Shown piece after piece: positions 25,020 to 33,216 of a stretch of 64,000 nucleotides of DNA (positions are counted from its first letter, which is position 1; each line of letters opens with the position of its first letter). The DNA is from an uncultured Clostridia bacterium (lineage in GTDB: Bacteria > Bacillota > Clostridia > Christensenellales > UBA1242): NCBI GenBank assembly GCA_934747805.1, contig CAKVHC010000002.1, positions 86,303 to 150,302 on the forward strand, written 5' to 3'. The notes beneath the pieces were generated by a model that was not told the DNA's origin, searched no databases, and saw nothing but the letters and a program-made list of their open reading frames with translations. A program made the translations under genes and the position numbers.

Positions 25020-25971
25020 CGGAATTTTTATTTCCACCAAAATCCAAGTTTTACGCAACCTAAAAGATTACAAGTTTGTTAGCAAAATAGGTTTGGATGA
25101 AGCCAAACAAGTGGTCGAAAAAGTGACATCACTAATTACTTCTGGGTTTAAATTTAGACCGACCAATCAAATTAATGAAAGAGAATTAAATTATCTCTTG
25201 AAAAAACAGCTTATCACCAAACCGCTCATCTCACATAATGAGTTTAGTGCGGTTGGCGTTAGCAAAGACGGCAATATGAGCATTATGCTCAACGAACAAG
25301 ACCACATTGTTACGACGGCTGTTGCATACGGGCTGGACACATCAAGTTTGTATGAACATATGAAACCAACTCTTGACCAGATTGAAAACGGTTTGTCGCT
25401 CGCATACGATGACGAATATGGATATCTGTGTTCTTCGTTGACAGACATCGGGTCAGCACTACATGTTTCTGTAACCATGTGCCTTAGCGGGCTAGTACAA
25501 CTTGGTGAATTGGACAAAATTGTATCACGTCTAACACAAGTCGGATTTTCAGTGCGTGCTATAAATCTGCCAAATGCTCATCTTTTTGAGCTGGAAAATT
25601 CGACCTGTCTTGGCCAAAACGAACAGGACATACTCAATAGCATTCAAGCTGTGGTTATGAAATTGCAAGAATACGAGATGAACGCTCGACGAATCATTTA
25701 TGATGACCAACCTGTTGCGCTAACAGATTTGGTTCGCCGTGCTTACGGAGTTGTGAAGAATTGTTATCGCATTTCGTATCGTGAATTAAACGAACTCGCC
25801 ACACAACTTCGACTGGGTGCAAGTTTAGGGCTAGTAGAAATCGATGTGGCTGCACTCGACCACTCAATCGTAGAAAATAGTGTGGAAGCACTATATTTCA
25901 AGGGTGACAATGTGCAAGATTATGAAATCACCCTTGCAAAAAACATTCAAAACGCATTAAAGGAGAACTAA
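25009..25971 (+). CDS. McsB-like protein, probably inactive as an arginine kinase
   Basis: The position and partial sequence (RNLKDYKF, SIMLNEQDHI, EYGYL) identify a 320-residue McsB homologue. McsB phosphorylates arginines to mark proteins for ClpCP. Here the catalytic motifs are eroded. The ATP-binding SRIRLARN is STKIQVLRN (9-17). NEEDHIR is NEQDHIV (95-101). The nucleophilic-cysteine motif SCPTNLGTGMRAS is SSLTDIGSALHVS (142-154), losing both Cys and Arg. The RGxYGEGSE loop is replaced around 182-192. The frame is intact and coupled to both neighbours, so it is probably a functional pseudokinase, perhaps an adaptor or regulator of ClpC. Confidence 0.85.
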   Translation: MNNNGIFISTKIQVLRNLKDYKFVSKIGLDEAKQVVEKVTSLITSGFKFRPTNQINERELNYLLKKQLITKPLISHNEFSAVGVSKDGNMSIMLNEQDHIVTTAVAYGLDTSSLYEHMKPTLDQIENGLSLAYDDEYGYLCSSLTDIGSALHVSVTMCLSGLVQLGELDKIVSRLTQVGFSVRAINLPNAHLFELENSTCLGQNEQDILNSIQAVVMKLQEYEMNARRIIYDDQPVALTDLVRRAYGVVKNCYRISYRELNELATQLRLGASLGLVEIDVAALDHSIVENSVEALYFKGDNVQDYEITLAKNIQNALKEN

Positions 25972-28445
25972 TGTACAATCTTACAGATTTGGCGCAAGTC
26001 GCAATAAAGAATGCCACTATAGTTGCCAGTAAGCAAGGCTACATAGTCGGAACAGAGCATATTTTGTATGGACTGGCGAGTGTTGGTGAGAGTAAGGCAA
26101 GCAAACTGCTTTCAAGTTTTGGTGTAAAGGAAGAAGAATTGTATGATATTCTTATGTCAAACCAAGAAAGTATGCAAATTTCCAATTCTCTTGAATACAC
26201 TCCACGCACCAAAAAACTTTTTGCAATCGCAGACATGATTGCTAAGAAAATGCGTCAGTCATTTATCAGCACAGAGCATATGCTTTTGGCGCTTTTGTCA
26301 CAGAATGATAGCGTAGCAATTAAAATTTTGGCAGGCATCTACAAGCTAAACGTGTTTGAAATGCGTAACAAACTCGTCCGCATTCTTGCCAACAGTCCAA
26401 CAGCTGAAGCTAGACAGACGAATGATGTTAACTATGGCGGCTTTGAACAGGTCGGCAATGTAAAGAATCGTCAATTTGACCCTACACCTGAGCCTGTAGC
26501 CGAAAGCAATCTGCCGAAAGAACTTTTAGATATGGGAAGTGACGTTACTTTGCGTGCAAGACTTGGCAAAATCGATCCGATTATTGGACGTGAAAATGAA
26601 ATCGAACGTGTAATAGAGATCTTGTGCCGCAAGACTAAGAACAACCCTGTGCTTATAGGCGAGGCTGGTGTAGGCAAGTCGGCAATAGTTGAGGGCTTGG
26701 CATTGAAAATCGTCAAAAATGACGTGCCACAAATTTTGCGTGGCAAAACTATATACTCGCTTGACATTGGTGGACTAATGGCTGGCACGAAATATCGTGG
26801 CACAATGGAAGAAAAACTTAAAAACGCCATAGAAACAATCATTAGTGACAAAAATATTATTGTTTTCATAGATGAAATCCACACTCTTGCAATGGCAGGC
26901 AGTGACAAAGGCGACGTCAACCCAGCTGATATGCTCAAACCATATCTTGCACGTGGTGAAATGCAAACAATCGGTGCGACCACCACTGACGAGTATCGCA
27001 AATATATTGAAAAGGACAAGGCACTCGAACGCCGATTCCAACCAATTATGGTAAATCCGCCATCGGTTGAAGACACAATCGCCATTCTAAAGGGCTTACG
27101 TGATAGTTACGAAGCATTCCACAATGTGAAAATAAGCGACGAAGCAATTATTTCCGCAGTCAAACTCTCAGATAAATATATTCTCGATAGAAGCCTGCCT
27201 GACAAGGCGATTGACCTTATTGACGAGGCTTCTAGCCGTGCCAAAGTGATGAACAATTATGACAGCAAGGACACAGTTGAGATTGAGAAGCGTCTGCAAA
27301 CACTGGAAGCCAATAAGCAAGACGCCATAGTGCAGGAAGATTTTGAAAAGGCAACACGTCTTCGTGATGAAATTAACAAGGCAAAACAAGATTTAACGGA
27401 TTTGCGTAACCAAAACAAACCGAACGAGCGTAACGAAATCGTGATCGATGAAAACGCAATTGCTGAAGTGGTTAGCAAGTGGACACAGATTCCGCTCACC
27501 AAACTTACCGAAACAGAGAGTGAGCGACTTTTGAATTTGGAAAGCAAATTGTCCTCACGTGTGATAGGTCAGGACGAAGCAATTACTCAGATTGCACGTG
27601 CCATTCGTCGTAGCCGTATGGGCATACGTGACGATCGCAGACCAATTGGCAGTTTCTTGTTCTTGGGCAGCACGGGCGTGGGCAAAACTGAACTATGCAA
27701 AGCACTTGCCGATGCACTCTATGATAATGAAAGCCAAATGATTCGCTTAGACATGAGCGAGTTTATGGAGCCGCATTCTGTTTCCAAACTTATCGGAGCT
27801 CCACCAGGATATGTTGGCTTTGATGATGGCGGCCAACTCACTGAACAGGTTCGCCGCAAACCTTACAGCATTGTGCTCTTTGACGAAATCGAAAAGGCTC
27901 ATCCAGATGTGCTTAATATTCTGCTCCAAATTTTAGATGACGGCAGACTAACAGACACACAAGGCCGAACTGTAAGTTTCCAAAATTGCGTTATAATTCT
28001 GACCAGCAATATTGGCAGTGATAAACTTGCAAGCAAGCGTATTGATTTTGGATTCAATCAGAATAGCGAAACCAGTCGCAACGAAGCAATTATGGACGAA
28101 CTGAAACGAAGATTCAGACCAGAATTTATCAACCGACTAGATAATATTATCATCTTCAACAGACTCACAAAAGAGAATATGGTGCAAATTACCAAGAATA
28201 TGCTTATCAAGGTGTCTAAGTCACTCAAGGAGCGTGGCATCAGCTTGCGTCTAACTGACAAAGCAGTCGATTATCTCGTCGACAAAGGTAGCAATGAAGA
28301 ATATGGCGCTCGTCCGATGCGACGACTCATCACCACCGAAATCGAAGACGAGCTCGCAGATATGATGCTTCGTGGTGACTTATTGGGTAAAACAGAAGTG
28401 CTGATTGATTGCGTCAATAAAAAATTAGTTTTTAACACAAAATAA
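25971..28445 (+). CDS. clpC: ATP-dependent Clp protease ATP-binding subunit ClpC
   Basis: ClpC unfolds proteins and feeds them to ClpP in the cytosol. The 824 residues contain the repeated N-domain (1-145), the first AAA+ module with GEAGVGKSA and IDEIHTL, the middle domain with a UVR-like VQEDFEKATRLRDEI, and the second AAA+ module with GSTGVGKTEL, LFDEIEKAHPDV and the sensor-2 YGARPMRR. Length and motifs are normal. It overlaps the McsB-like gene by one base (TAATG). clpP is not in the window. Confidence 0.97.
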   Translation: MYNLTDLAQVAIKNATIVASKQGYIVGTEHILYGLASVGESKASKLLSSFGVKEEELYDILMSNQESMQISNSLEYTPRTKKLFAIADMIAKKMRQSFISTEHMLLALLSQNDSVAIKILAGIYKLNVFEMRNKLVRILANSPTAEARQTNDVNYGGFEQVGNVKNRQFDPTPEPVAESNLPKELLDMGSDVTLRARLGKIDPIIGRENEIERVIEILCRKTKNNPVLIGEAGVGKSAIVEGLALKIVKNDVPQILRGKTIYSLDIGGLMAGTKYRGTMEEKLKNAIETIISDKNIIVFIDEIHTLAMAGSDKGDVNPADMLKPYLARGEMQTIGATTTDEYRKYIEKDKALERRFQPIMVNPPSVEDTIAILKGLRDSYEAFHNVKISDEAIISAVKLSDKYILDRSLPDKAIDLIDEASSRAKVMNNYDSKDTVEIEKRLQTLEANKQDAIVQEDFEKATRLRDEINKAKQDLTDLRNQNKPNERNEIVIDENAIAEVVSKWTQIPLTKLTETESERLLNLESKLSSRVIGQDEAITQIARAIRRSRMGIRDDRRPIGSFLFLGSTGVGKTELCKALADALYDNESQMIRLDMSEFMEPHSVSKLIGAPPGYVGFDDGGQLTEQVRRKPYSIVLFDEIEKAHPDVLNILLQILDDGRLTDTQGRTVSFQNCVIILTSNIGSDKLASKRIDFGFNQNSETSRNEAIMDELKRRFRPEFINRLDNIIIFNRLTKENMVQITKNMLIKVSKSLKERGISLRLTDKAVDYLVDKGSNEEYGARPMRRLITTEIEDELADMMLRGDLLGKTEVLIDCVNKKLVFNTK

Positions 28446-28447
28446 AA

Positions 28448-28476
28448 TTGACAATATAAAGAAAATATAGTAATAT
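28448..28476 (+). promoter_or_regulatory. sigma-A promoter of the dsRNA-binding-like gene
   Basis: TTGACA (28448-28453) and TAATAT (28471-28476) are separated by 17 bases, followed by a leader with AAGGAGAA. Confidence 0.75.
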
Positions 28477-28502
28477 AAAATTACAGATTAAAGGAGAACA
28501 GT

Positions 28503-28811
28503 ATGAACAGTCCAGAAAGATTAATTGAAAAATTCGCAAAACGTGAGTGCCAAGATATCAACGTTACGTACAAAGTAGTTAGCGGTAAACCCGAAGATAG
28601 CATCGTAGCCACAGTATCATGCATTTATCATGGTAAAAATATTACAGCTAAAGGTGAAGGCAAGAACAACTATGTCGCAGCTGCAGCTGCATTCAAAGTG
28701 CTTGAAGGTCAAGTAAAACTAGTTAAAGGCAAAGACAGCCCAAAAGGCAAACGCAAACCAATTGCAAAAGCCGCTGACGTTCAAGTTGTTGATGATGAAA
28801 TAAGTCGTTAG
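28503..28811 (+). CDS. Small stand-alone dsRNA-binding-motif-like protein
   Basis: The 102-residue protein fits the alpha-beta-beta-beta-alpha plan of a double-stranded RNA binding motif. Helix 1 is PERLIEKFAKREC, strands follow at DINVTYKVVSG, SIVATVSCIYHG and KNITAKGEGK, and the last helix is NNYVAAAAAFKVLEGQ with the GEGKNNYVAAAAA resembling the GxGxSKKxAKxxAA signature. The remaining 30 residues are lysine-rich. In bacteria the motif is normally part of RNase III, which is not fused here. It has its own strong promoter, AAGGAG Shine-Dalgarno and terminator. The assignment is by pattern only. Confidence 0.65.
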   Translation: MNSPERLIEKFAKRECQDINVTYKVVSGKPEDSIVATVSCIYHGKNITAKGEGKNNYVAAAAAFKVLEGQVKLVKGKDSPKGKRKPIAKAADVQVVDDEISR

Positions 28812-28812
28812 T

Positions 28813-28840
28813 AAAAAAGAACTCATTTGAGTTCTTTTTT
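28813..28840. terminator. Bidirectional terminator
   Basis: AAAAAAGAACTCA pairs with TGAGTTCTTTTTT around two bases. A- and T-runs on both sides let it stop transcripts from the dsRNA-binding gene and from the convergent ABC-like gene. Confidence 0.85.
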
Positions 28841-29425
28841 TATGCTTCCATTTGCAATATTCAATTCAAGGCTAGTGCCTAGTTCAGTCTTGTTTGTGGT
28901 GGCAATCATACACATATTACAATCCTTCACCAAATCTTTTACAATTTTTTGTGCCTTTTCGTTTGGAAAATAGTCAATGAGTAGTAGGCAAACTTTTCGC
29001 ACGCATAAACGCAGTAAAGATACGATGTATTTTTCTTCATCATTTAGACTGCTCGCCATTCTGTCCACCAAATAGTCCATATCGTATTTGTTTAAAACGG
29101 ACAATGCAATATTCTCACTTTCGATTGCTGTCAAGTGACGAATTAAGTTCGGATAGCACAAGTTGTACAGCACGCTTTTGTTTTCAAATAGTGTTGGCAC
29201 TTTTGGAGCATAGCCAATGTCGTGGCGGTCAATATCCGTCCTAATCTTACCAGAGTAAAATTTGTCTATGCCAGCCACAGCACGCAAAACAAACGAATTG
29301 CCAGACATTTCGTCGCCAATCAACTGGAGTTTGTCACCATCATTTAACTCCACGCAAAAATTGTACAGCGAGTAAAACTGTTTCACGTATTTAATGGACA
29401 AATGTTCAATCTTTAACACGACCAC
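28823..29425 (-). CDS. Degenerate ABC-type ATPase, probably inactive
   Basis: The 200-residue protein has the layout of an ABC transporter ATPase, but every nucleotide motif is damaged. Walker A reads GDEMSGNS (37-44), with Asn in place of the Lys. The signature LSGGQ reads LNDEE (127-131). Walker B ends LLLIDYFPN (148-155), with Tyr replacing the catalytic Glu. The switch His is missing (IATTNK). The Q-loop region IGYAPKVPTLFENKSVLYN is recognisable. No permease is adjacent. The start is a GTG; a second GTG two codons later is equally plausible. It lies 30 bases after the 29456 gene and is probably cotranscribed. Confidence 0.75.
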   Translation of the reverse strand: MVVLKIEHLSIKYVKQFYSLYNFCVELNDGDKLQLIGDEMSGNSFVLRAVAGIDKFYSGKIRTDIDRHDIGYAPKVPTLFENKSVLYNLCYPNLIRHLTAIESENIALSVLNKYDMDYLVDRMASSLNDEEKYIVSLLRLCVRKVCLLLIDYFPNEKAQKIVKDLVKDCNMCMIATTNKTELGTSLELNIANGSIKKELK

Positions 29426-29455
29426 ATTTTAGCATAAATTATTCTACAGTGCAAA

Positions 29456-29740
29456 TCATTTTTTGTTCAATGTGTCCATGATATTATGTAACATATTTTT
29501 TTGCTCGTCATTTAAGTAGGGCATAAGTGTATCAGTCATCTTTTGCATATTCTGTTCATCCCATTTACCTTGACTTTTCATTGTTTGCGTCTGACGTAAA
29601 AGTTCGGTCATCAACTCTTGCTGGCTCAAGTCCTTGTATTTGTTGATAGTTTGCTCATAGTCCTGAGTTGTCTGATCAGTGTTTTGTTTTGGTTCGTTCT
29701 TTGGTGGGGTGTAATTGTTTGAAAAAGTTTTAAAATCCAT
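29456..29740 (-). CDS. Small polar helical protein of unknown function
   Basis: I do not recognise this 94-residue protein. Residues 1-30 are Asn/Gln/Thr/Pro-rich. Residues 34-94 are predicted helical, with LSQQELMTELLRQTQTMKSQ and a C-terminal LNDEQKNMLHNIMDTL. A GAAGGTG Shine-Dalgarno lies 6-9 bases before the ATG. It is transcribed divergently from the 29801 gene, another small low-complexity protein, which suggests a shared control region of 60 bases. Confidence 0.65.
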   Translation of the reverse strand: MDFKTFSNNYTPPKNEPKQNTDQTTQDYEQTINKYKDLSQQELMTELLRQTQTMKSQGKWDEQNMQKMTDTLMPYLNDEQKNMLHNIMDTLNKK

Positions 29741-29800
29741 AAATCACCTTCACTAATAAATGTATGCTTGCATATAAATAAGTGTGTAAAGGGGTGAATT

Positions 29801-30304
29801 ATGGATATTGCGACACTTTTGCCGTTGATAAATATGCTCAATCAAGCCAACAACAGTCAACCAGCCAGCGTCAAACCATCCGAGCAGCCACCAGTGATGT
29901 CGCAAGCCGACAAGGAGTTTATCAAGCAAAACACATCAATGTTTCCGGCCTCATTTGTTCCACCTAAAGACTTCCCACAAGCTCAATCGGCACAGACGTC
30001 TGCAAACCCCAACAATGCAACCGAATTTTCTCAACCAGTGAATGCACAGCCTTCGCCGCCGAAACAGTCTGCACCGAATATGGATTTAAATGCATTACTG
30101 CCACTTTTAAACAACATGGCTGGCAACGGCGTGAACACCGAACAAATCACCAAACTTATGTCTGGATTTAATGGCTCAGGTGATATTGGCGGACTTATAA
30201 ATCTTGTTTCATCGCTCAGTCAAAACAAACTAAAAAACAATAAGTCTAAGCAAACGAAACAGATAATCAACAATCGCAACCAAAACATTATATTTACAGA
30301 TTAA
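29801..30304 (+). CDS. Low-complexity protein with duplicated hydrophobic helix motif
   Basis: The 167-residue protein is unrecognised. The N-terminal MDIATLLPLINMLNQ recurs near residue 94 as MDLNALLPLLNNM, so the two halves seem to carry the same short amphipathic helix. Between them lies a disordered linker rich in Pro, Gln, Ser and Ala. The C-terminus is basic (KLKNNKSKQTKQ). No signal peptide or membrane helix is evident. The start has AAGGGGTG 5 bases upstream. Confidence 0.65.
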   Translation: MDIATLLPLINMLNQANNSQPASVKPSEQPPVMSQADKEFIKQNTSMFPASFVPPKDFPQAQSAQTSANPNNATEFSQPVNAQPSPPKQSAPNMDLNALLPLLNNMAGNGVNTEQITKLMSGFNGSGDIGGLINLVSSLSQNKLKNNKSKQTKQIINNRNQNIIFTD

Positions 30305-30329
30305 AAAAAGAACAATTTAGTTCTTTTTT
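30303..30329. terminator. Bidirectional terminator
   Basis: AAAAAGAAC (30305-30313) pairs with GTTCTTTTT (30320-30328) around 6 bases. It serves the 29801 gene and, on the other strand, yhbY. Confidence 0.85.
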
Positions 30330-30333
30330 TGTG

Positions 30334-30624
30334 TTACAAAACATGCTTTAAATTTTTCTTGTCGCTCAACTTGTAGAAAATAATTTTTTTGCCAATTGTA
30401 CACACGACGTCTGCTCCAAGTTTAGTTGCGATGGCACATAGCTCGTCTTCGTTAGGCATTTGCACCGACTGTAAAAGACTTACTTTTACGAGTTCGTGAT
30501 TGTAAAGTGCCTCGCTTATTGCACCAATAGTATTCTCTCCGAATCCGTCTTTGCCTACATTTACAACAGGCTTCAATGTGCTAGCCATACTACGAAGCTT
30601 GATTCTATCTTTTTTATTTAACAT
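30334..30624 (-). CDS. yhbY: YhbY-type RNA-binding protein (CRM domain)
   Basis: CRM-domain proteins of this type associate with pre-50S ribosomal particles. The 96 residues match from end to end: NKKDRIKLRSMASTLKPVVN, the conserved GKDGFGE (GxxG loop), ALYNHELVKVSLL, and a C-terminal IGKKIIFYK strand. It is the last gene of nth-obgE-yhbY; obgE and yhbY are also neighbours in other Firmicutes and both act in ribosome assembly. Confidence 0.92.
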   Translation of the reverse strand: MLNKKDRIKLRSMASTLKPVVNVGKDGFGENTIGAISEALYNHELVKVSLLQSVQMPNEDELCAIATKLGADVVCTIGKKIIFYKLSDKKNLKHVL

Positions 30625-30634
30625 AAATCACTCC

Positions 30635-31903
30635 TTAATCCACCATTTCGAATTGCTGGTCACCGAATAGAACAGTGTCGCCTTCGACAGCACCCTTTTC
30701 TTTCAGCATATCAAAAATGCCTTTTTCTTTGACCTTTGACATAAAGTATCCAAGTGATGCCGTGTCAGTAAACACGATGCCACGTTGCAATTCGTCAATG
30801 TATCCGCCACTAACTCGATAGGTGTGTGGCTCAACCATTTCAATGTTGACACTGGTTACATCTCTAATGTCGATTCGCTCAATTTCAGGTTTGATAGGTT
30901 CTGGCACCGGCAAATCTTTCAATTCGTTCCAAGTAGTTTTCAAAAGTTCATCCACGCCCTGATTTATGATTGCACAAATAGGAACGATAGGATATTTTGT
31001 CTTTGTTTTAGATTTAAACGACTTTATGCGCTCATCCAAATTGTCCACCATGTCAATTTTTGTTAGAGCGATTATTTGTGGCAGTGTTGCAAGACGAGTG
31101 TTGAACTTCTTTAACTCGTCATTTACTATGTTATAGTCTGCAACAGGGTCGTTACCATTAACTCCGCTAATGTCCACTACGTGAATGAGTAGGCGAGTGC
31201 GCTCAATATGTGACAGAAAGTCGTGACCAAGTCCCACGCCTTCACTTGCACCTTCAATCAATCCCGGAATGTCCGCCACGACAAAACTATTGTCGTAATA
31301 TTTTGCGATTCCAATGTTTGGAGTTAATGTAGTAAATTCGTAATTCGCAATTTTAGGCTTGGCACTGGTGATGATAGATAGAATTGTGCTCTTGCCAACG
31401 TTTGGCTTGCCGATGAGGGCAACGTCTGCAATCATTTTCAATTCCAATTGCACTTGATAAGGCTTGCATACTTCACCCAATTGCGAAAATTGTGGAGCTT
31501 GACGAGTAGGCGTTTTAAAGAAAGCGTTGCCACGACCACCACGACCGCCTTGCAAAATGACCGCACGTTCGCCGTCCGCATACATATCAGCTACGACTTT
31601 GCCTGTTTCTACGTCACGAATGACAGTGCCGCAAGGTACTTCAATTACAATGTCCTGCCCATCTTTGCCGTTGCGAAGTCCACCATCACCGTTCTCACCA
31701 TTCTCAGCCACGAATTTGCGTTTGTACTGAAAATCTATGAGAGTGTTCTTATTTCGACTTGCCACGAAAACAACGCTGCCGCCTTTACCACCATCACCGC
31801 CGGATGGTCCACCGTTTGCGACATATTTTTCTCTGCGCCAACGCACAACACCATCACCGCCGTTGCCAGCCTTTATACTAATTTTTACTTTATCTATGCT
31901 CAT
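30635..31903 (-). CDS. obgE: GTPase Obg/CgtA
   Basis: Obg is an essential GTPase for 50S maturation and stress signalling. The 422 residues have the glycine-rich Obg fold (1-158, with GGDGGKGGSV), a G domain with GKPNVGKST, the ADIPGLIEGAS switch and LTKIDMVD, and a C-terminal OCT domain (about 345-422). The open frame extends further upstream, but the ATG at 31903 is the natural start (MSIDKVKISIKAG), with AAGGAC 8 bases before it. It overlaps the 3' end of nth by 14 bases. Confidence 0.95.
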   Translation of the reverse strand: MSIDKVKISIKAGNGGDGVVRWRREKYVANGGPSGGDGGKGGSVVFVASRNKNTLIDFQYKRKFVAENGENGDGGLRNGKDGQDIVIEVPCGTVIRDVETGKVVADMYADGERAVILQGGRGGRGNAFFKTPTRQAPQFSQLGEVCKPYQVQLELKMIADVALIGKPNVGKSTILSIITSAKPKIANYEFTTLTPNIGIAKYYDNSFVVADIPGLIEGASEGVGLGHDFLSHIERTRLLIHVVDISGVNGNDPVADYNIVNDELKKFNTRLATLPQIIALTKIDMVDNLDERIKSFKSKTKTKYPIVPICAIINQGVDELLKTTWNELKDLPVPEPIKPEIERIDIRDVTSVNIEMVEPHTYRVSGGYIDELQRGIVFTDTASLGYFMSKVKEKGIFDMLKEKGAVEGDTVLFGDQQFEMVD

Positions 31904-32528
31904 ACTTGTCCTTATAATATTTACAATATTTTTGCATTTTACACTCTTCACATTTTGGTTTTCTGCTAATGCAGTGATATCTGCCAAAGAGTATTAAACG
32001 CAAATGAAGTTTGTCCAAACAATTTTTGTCGAAGGCTTGATAGATTTTTTTCTCCACTTCCAAAGGTGAATCTTTTTCCTCGCTGATGCCAAGTCGGTCA
32101 CACACACGATGAACGTGCGTGTCCACAGCCACGACAGGAAACCCAAAGCATTCGTTCAAAACAACATTTGCTGTCTTACGTCCCACACCGCTCAGTGTTT
32201 GCAAAACGTCACGGTCAGTTGGCATCTCGCCATTGTATTTTTCCACAATTTCTCGAGAACATTCTTTTATCGCTTTTGCTTTTGAATTGTAGAATCCACA
32301 AGAATGAATAATATCCTTCAACTCATCTTCGTTAAGCTCAGCCATTTTGTCTGGAGTGGGTGCTAGAGCAAAGAGTCTCGGCGTCACCATATTAACACGC
32401 TTGTCCGTACATTGCGCTGACAATATTGTCGCAATCAAAAGTTGAAACGGTGTTTCATAATTCAGTTCACAACGAGCGACAGGAAACATTTCTTCCAAAT
32501 ACGCTAACAACTCTTTTTGTTTTTCCAT
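31890..32528 (-). CDS. nth: Endonuclease III
   Basis: Nth is a bifunctional DNA glycosylase/AP lyase for oxidised pyrimidines. The 212 residues show the helix-hairpin-helix LSGVGRKTANVVL with catalytic Lys, the catalytic Asp in AVDTHVHRVCDRLG, and the C-terminal iron-sulfur cluster cysteines (CISRKPKCEECKMQKYC). I start it at MEKQKELL (32528) because a TATAAT box ends 6 bases upstream; a longer frame starting six codons earlier would lie inside the promoter. The operon continues with obgE and yhbY. Confidence 0.95.
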   Translation of the reverse strand: MEKQKELLAYLEEMFPVARCELNYETPFQLLIATILSAQCTDKRVNMVTPRLFALAPTPDKMAELNEDELKDIIHSCGFYNSKAKAIKECSREIVEKYNGEMPTDRDVLQTLSGVGRKTANVVLNECFGFPVVAVDTHVHRVCDRLGISEEKDSPLEVEKKIYQAFDKNCLDKLHLRLILFGRYHCISRKPKCEECKMQKYCKYYKDKYEHR

Positions 32529-32534
32529 AAGAGT

Positions 32535-32563
32535 ATTATAACACATTAGATACGCATTTTCAA
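32535..32563 (-). promoter_or_regulatory. Leaderless-type promoter of nth-obgE-yhbY
   Basis: On the minus strand TTGAAA (32563-32558) and TATAAT (32540-32535) are separated by 17 bases. Exactly 6 bases precede the ATG and there is no Shine-Dalgarno. Confidence 0.7.
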
Positions 32564-32564
32564 T

Positions 32565-32625
32565 AATTTACGAATATGTTTGTAATTAATTTACGAACAT
32601 ATTTGTAATTAATTTACAAATAATT
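32565..32625. repeat. Tandem 23-base imperfect palindromes beside the nth promoter
   Basis: Units at 32565-32587 and 32588-32610 differ at two positions, and a third, diverged unit begins at 32611. Each unit is near-palindromic (TTACGAACATATTTGTAA and its variant). They lie directly upstream of the nth -35 box, which suggests a protein-binding site. Confidence 0.65.
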
Positions 32626-32884
32626 TTTGTGCTTATATACAAAAAATTTTTGTGTATATTTATAAATAATATTTTAAATAATTTGTTAAATATATTGTAT
32701 TTTTTAAATATTTTTAATTATTAATTAAATATAATTATTGAAAAATAAATAAAATATTTTTTATATAAATCATTTTGAATATAATTTTAAATTAATTTGC
32801 GATTATTTTATATATAAAAATCGTAAAAATAATTTTTTTTGCAATTATTCTTTTTATAGAAAAAAATAATCTAGTTATTAATAT
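32626..32884. other. AT-rich gene-free stretch
   Basis: This stretch is made almost entirely of A and T and encodes nothing I recognise. It contains one long inverted repeat around TATACAAAAAATTTTTGTGTA (near 32637-32657). No terminator with a clear stem is visible for the DUF3343 gene that ends at its right edge. Confidence 0.5.
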
Positions 32885-33148
32885 TTAATATATTCGACGG
32901 ATAATATCCCGTTGACCATAGTTTGAATCAATCACGTACATTCCGTTAAAGCCTGACATATTTCTTCTTGCCAAAATTGACTGTGCCGTGTACACATCAT
33001 TAGGATTTATCATTACAGCCAAACTGCAGCTGGAGACAATACTTTTTGGTGCATTAACCATTGAAGAATATACTCCATAACTTTGCAGAATATTTCTAAA
33101 ATTCATTAGTTCATTTCTCGACCTAAAAAGCATATAGGCGTTTTTCAT
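32885..33148 (-). CDS. DUF3343 protein, putative sulfur/selenium carrier
   Basis: The 87 residues match the DUF3343 pattern: an N-terminal AYMLFRSRNELMNFRNIL, then PKSIVSSCSLAVMINPND with one conserved cysteine, and a C-terminal YVID strand. Proteins of this family are often found beside cysteine-desulfurase-like enzymes and are proposed to carry sulfur or selenium. It is divergent from exactly such a gene at 33217. The carrier role is inferred from the family and neighbourhood. Confidence 0.75.
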   Translation of the reverse strand: MKNAYMLFRSRNELMNFRNILQSYGVYSSMVNAPKSIVSSCSLAVMINPNDVYTAQSILARRNMSGFNGMYVIDSNYGQRDIIRRIY

Positions 33149-33216
33149 GTTATACCTCTCACAAAAAGCGTTTGTTCATAATACATAATATATAGAAAGG
33201 TAAAAAATGGTGAATA

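Noticed and set aside
26471..27085. 204-codon minus-strand frame opposite clpC
   Set aside because: It is a shadow of the conserved AAA+ coding sequence, with no independent evidence of expression.
32565..32660. CRISPR-like array
   Set aside because: The repeats are directly adjacent with no spacers and are AT palindromes; no cas genes are present.
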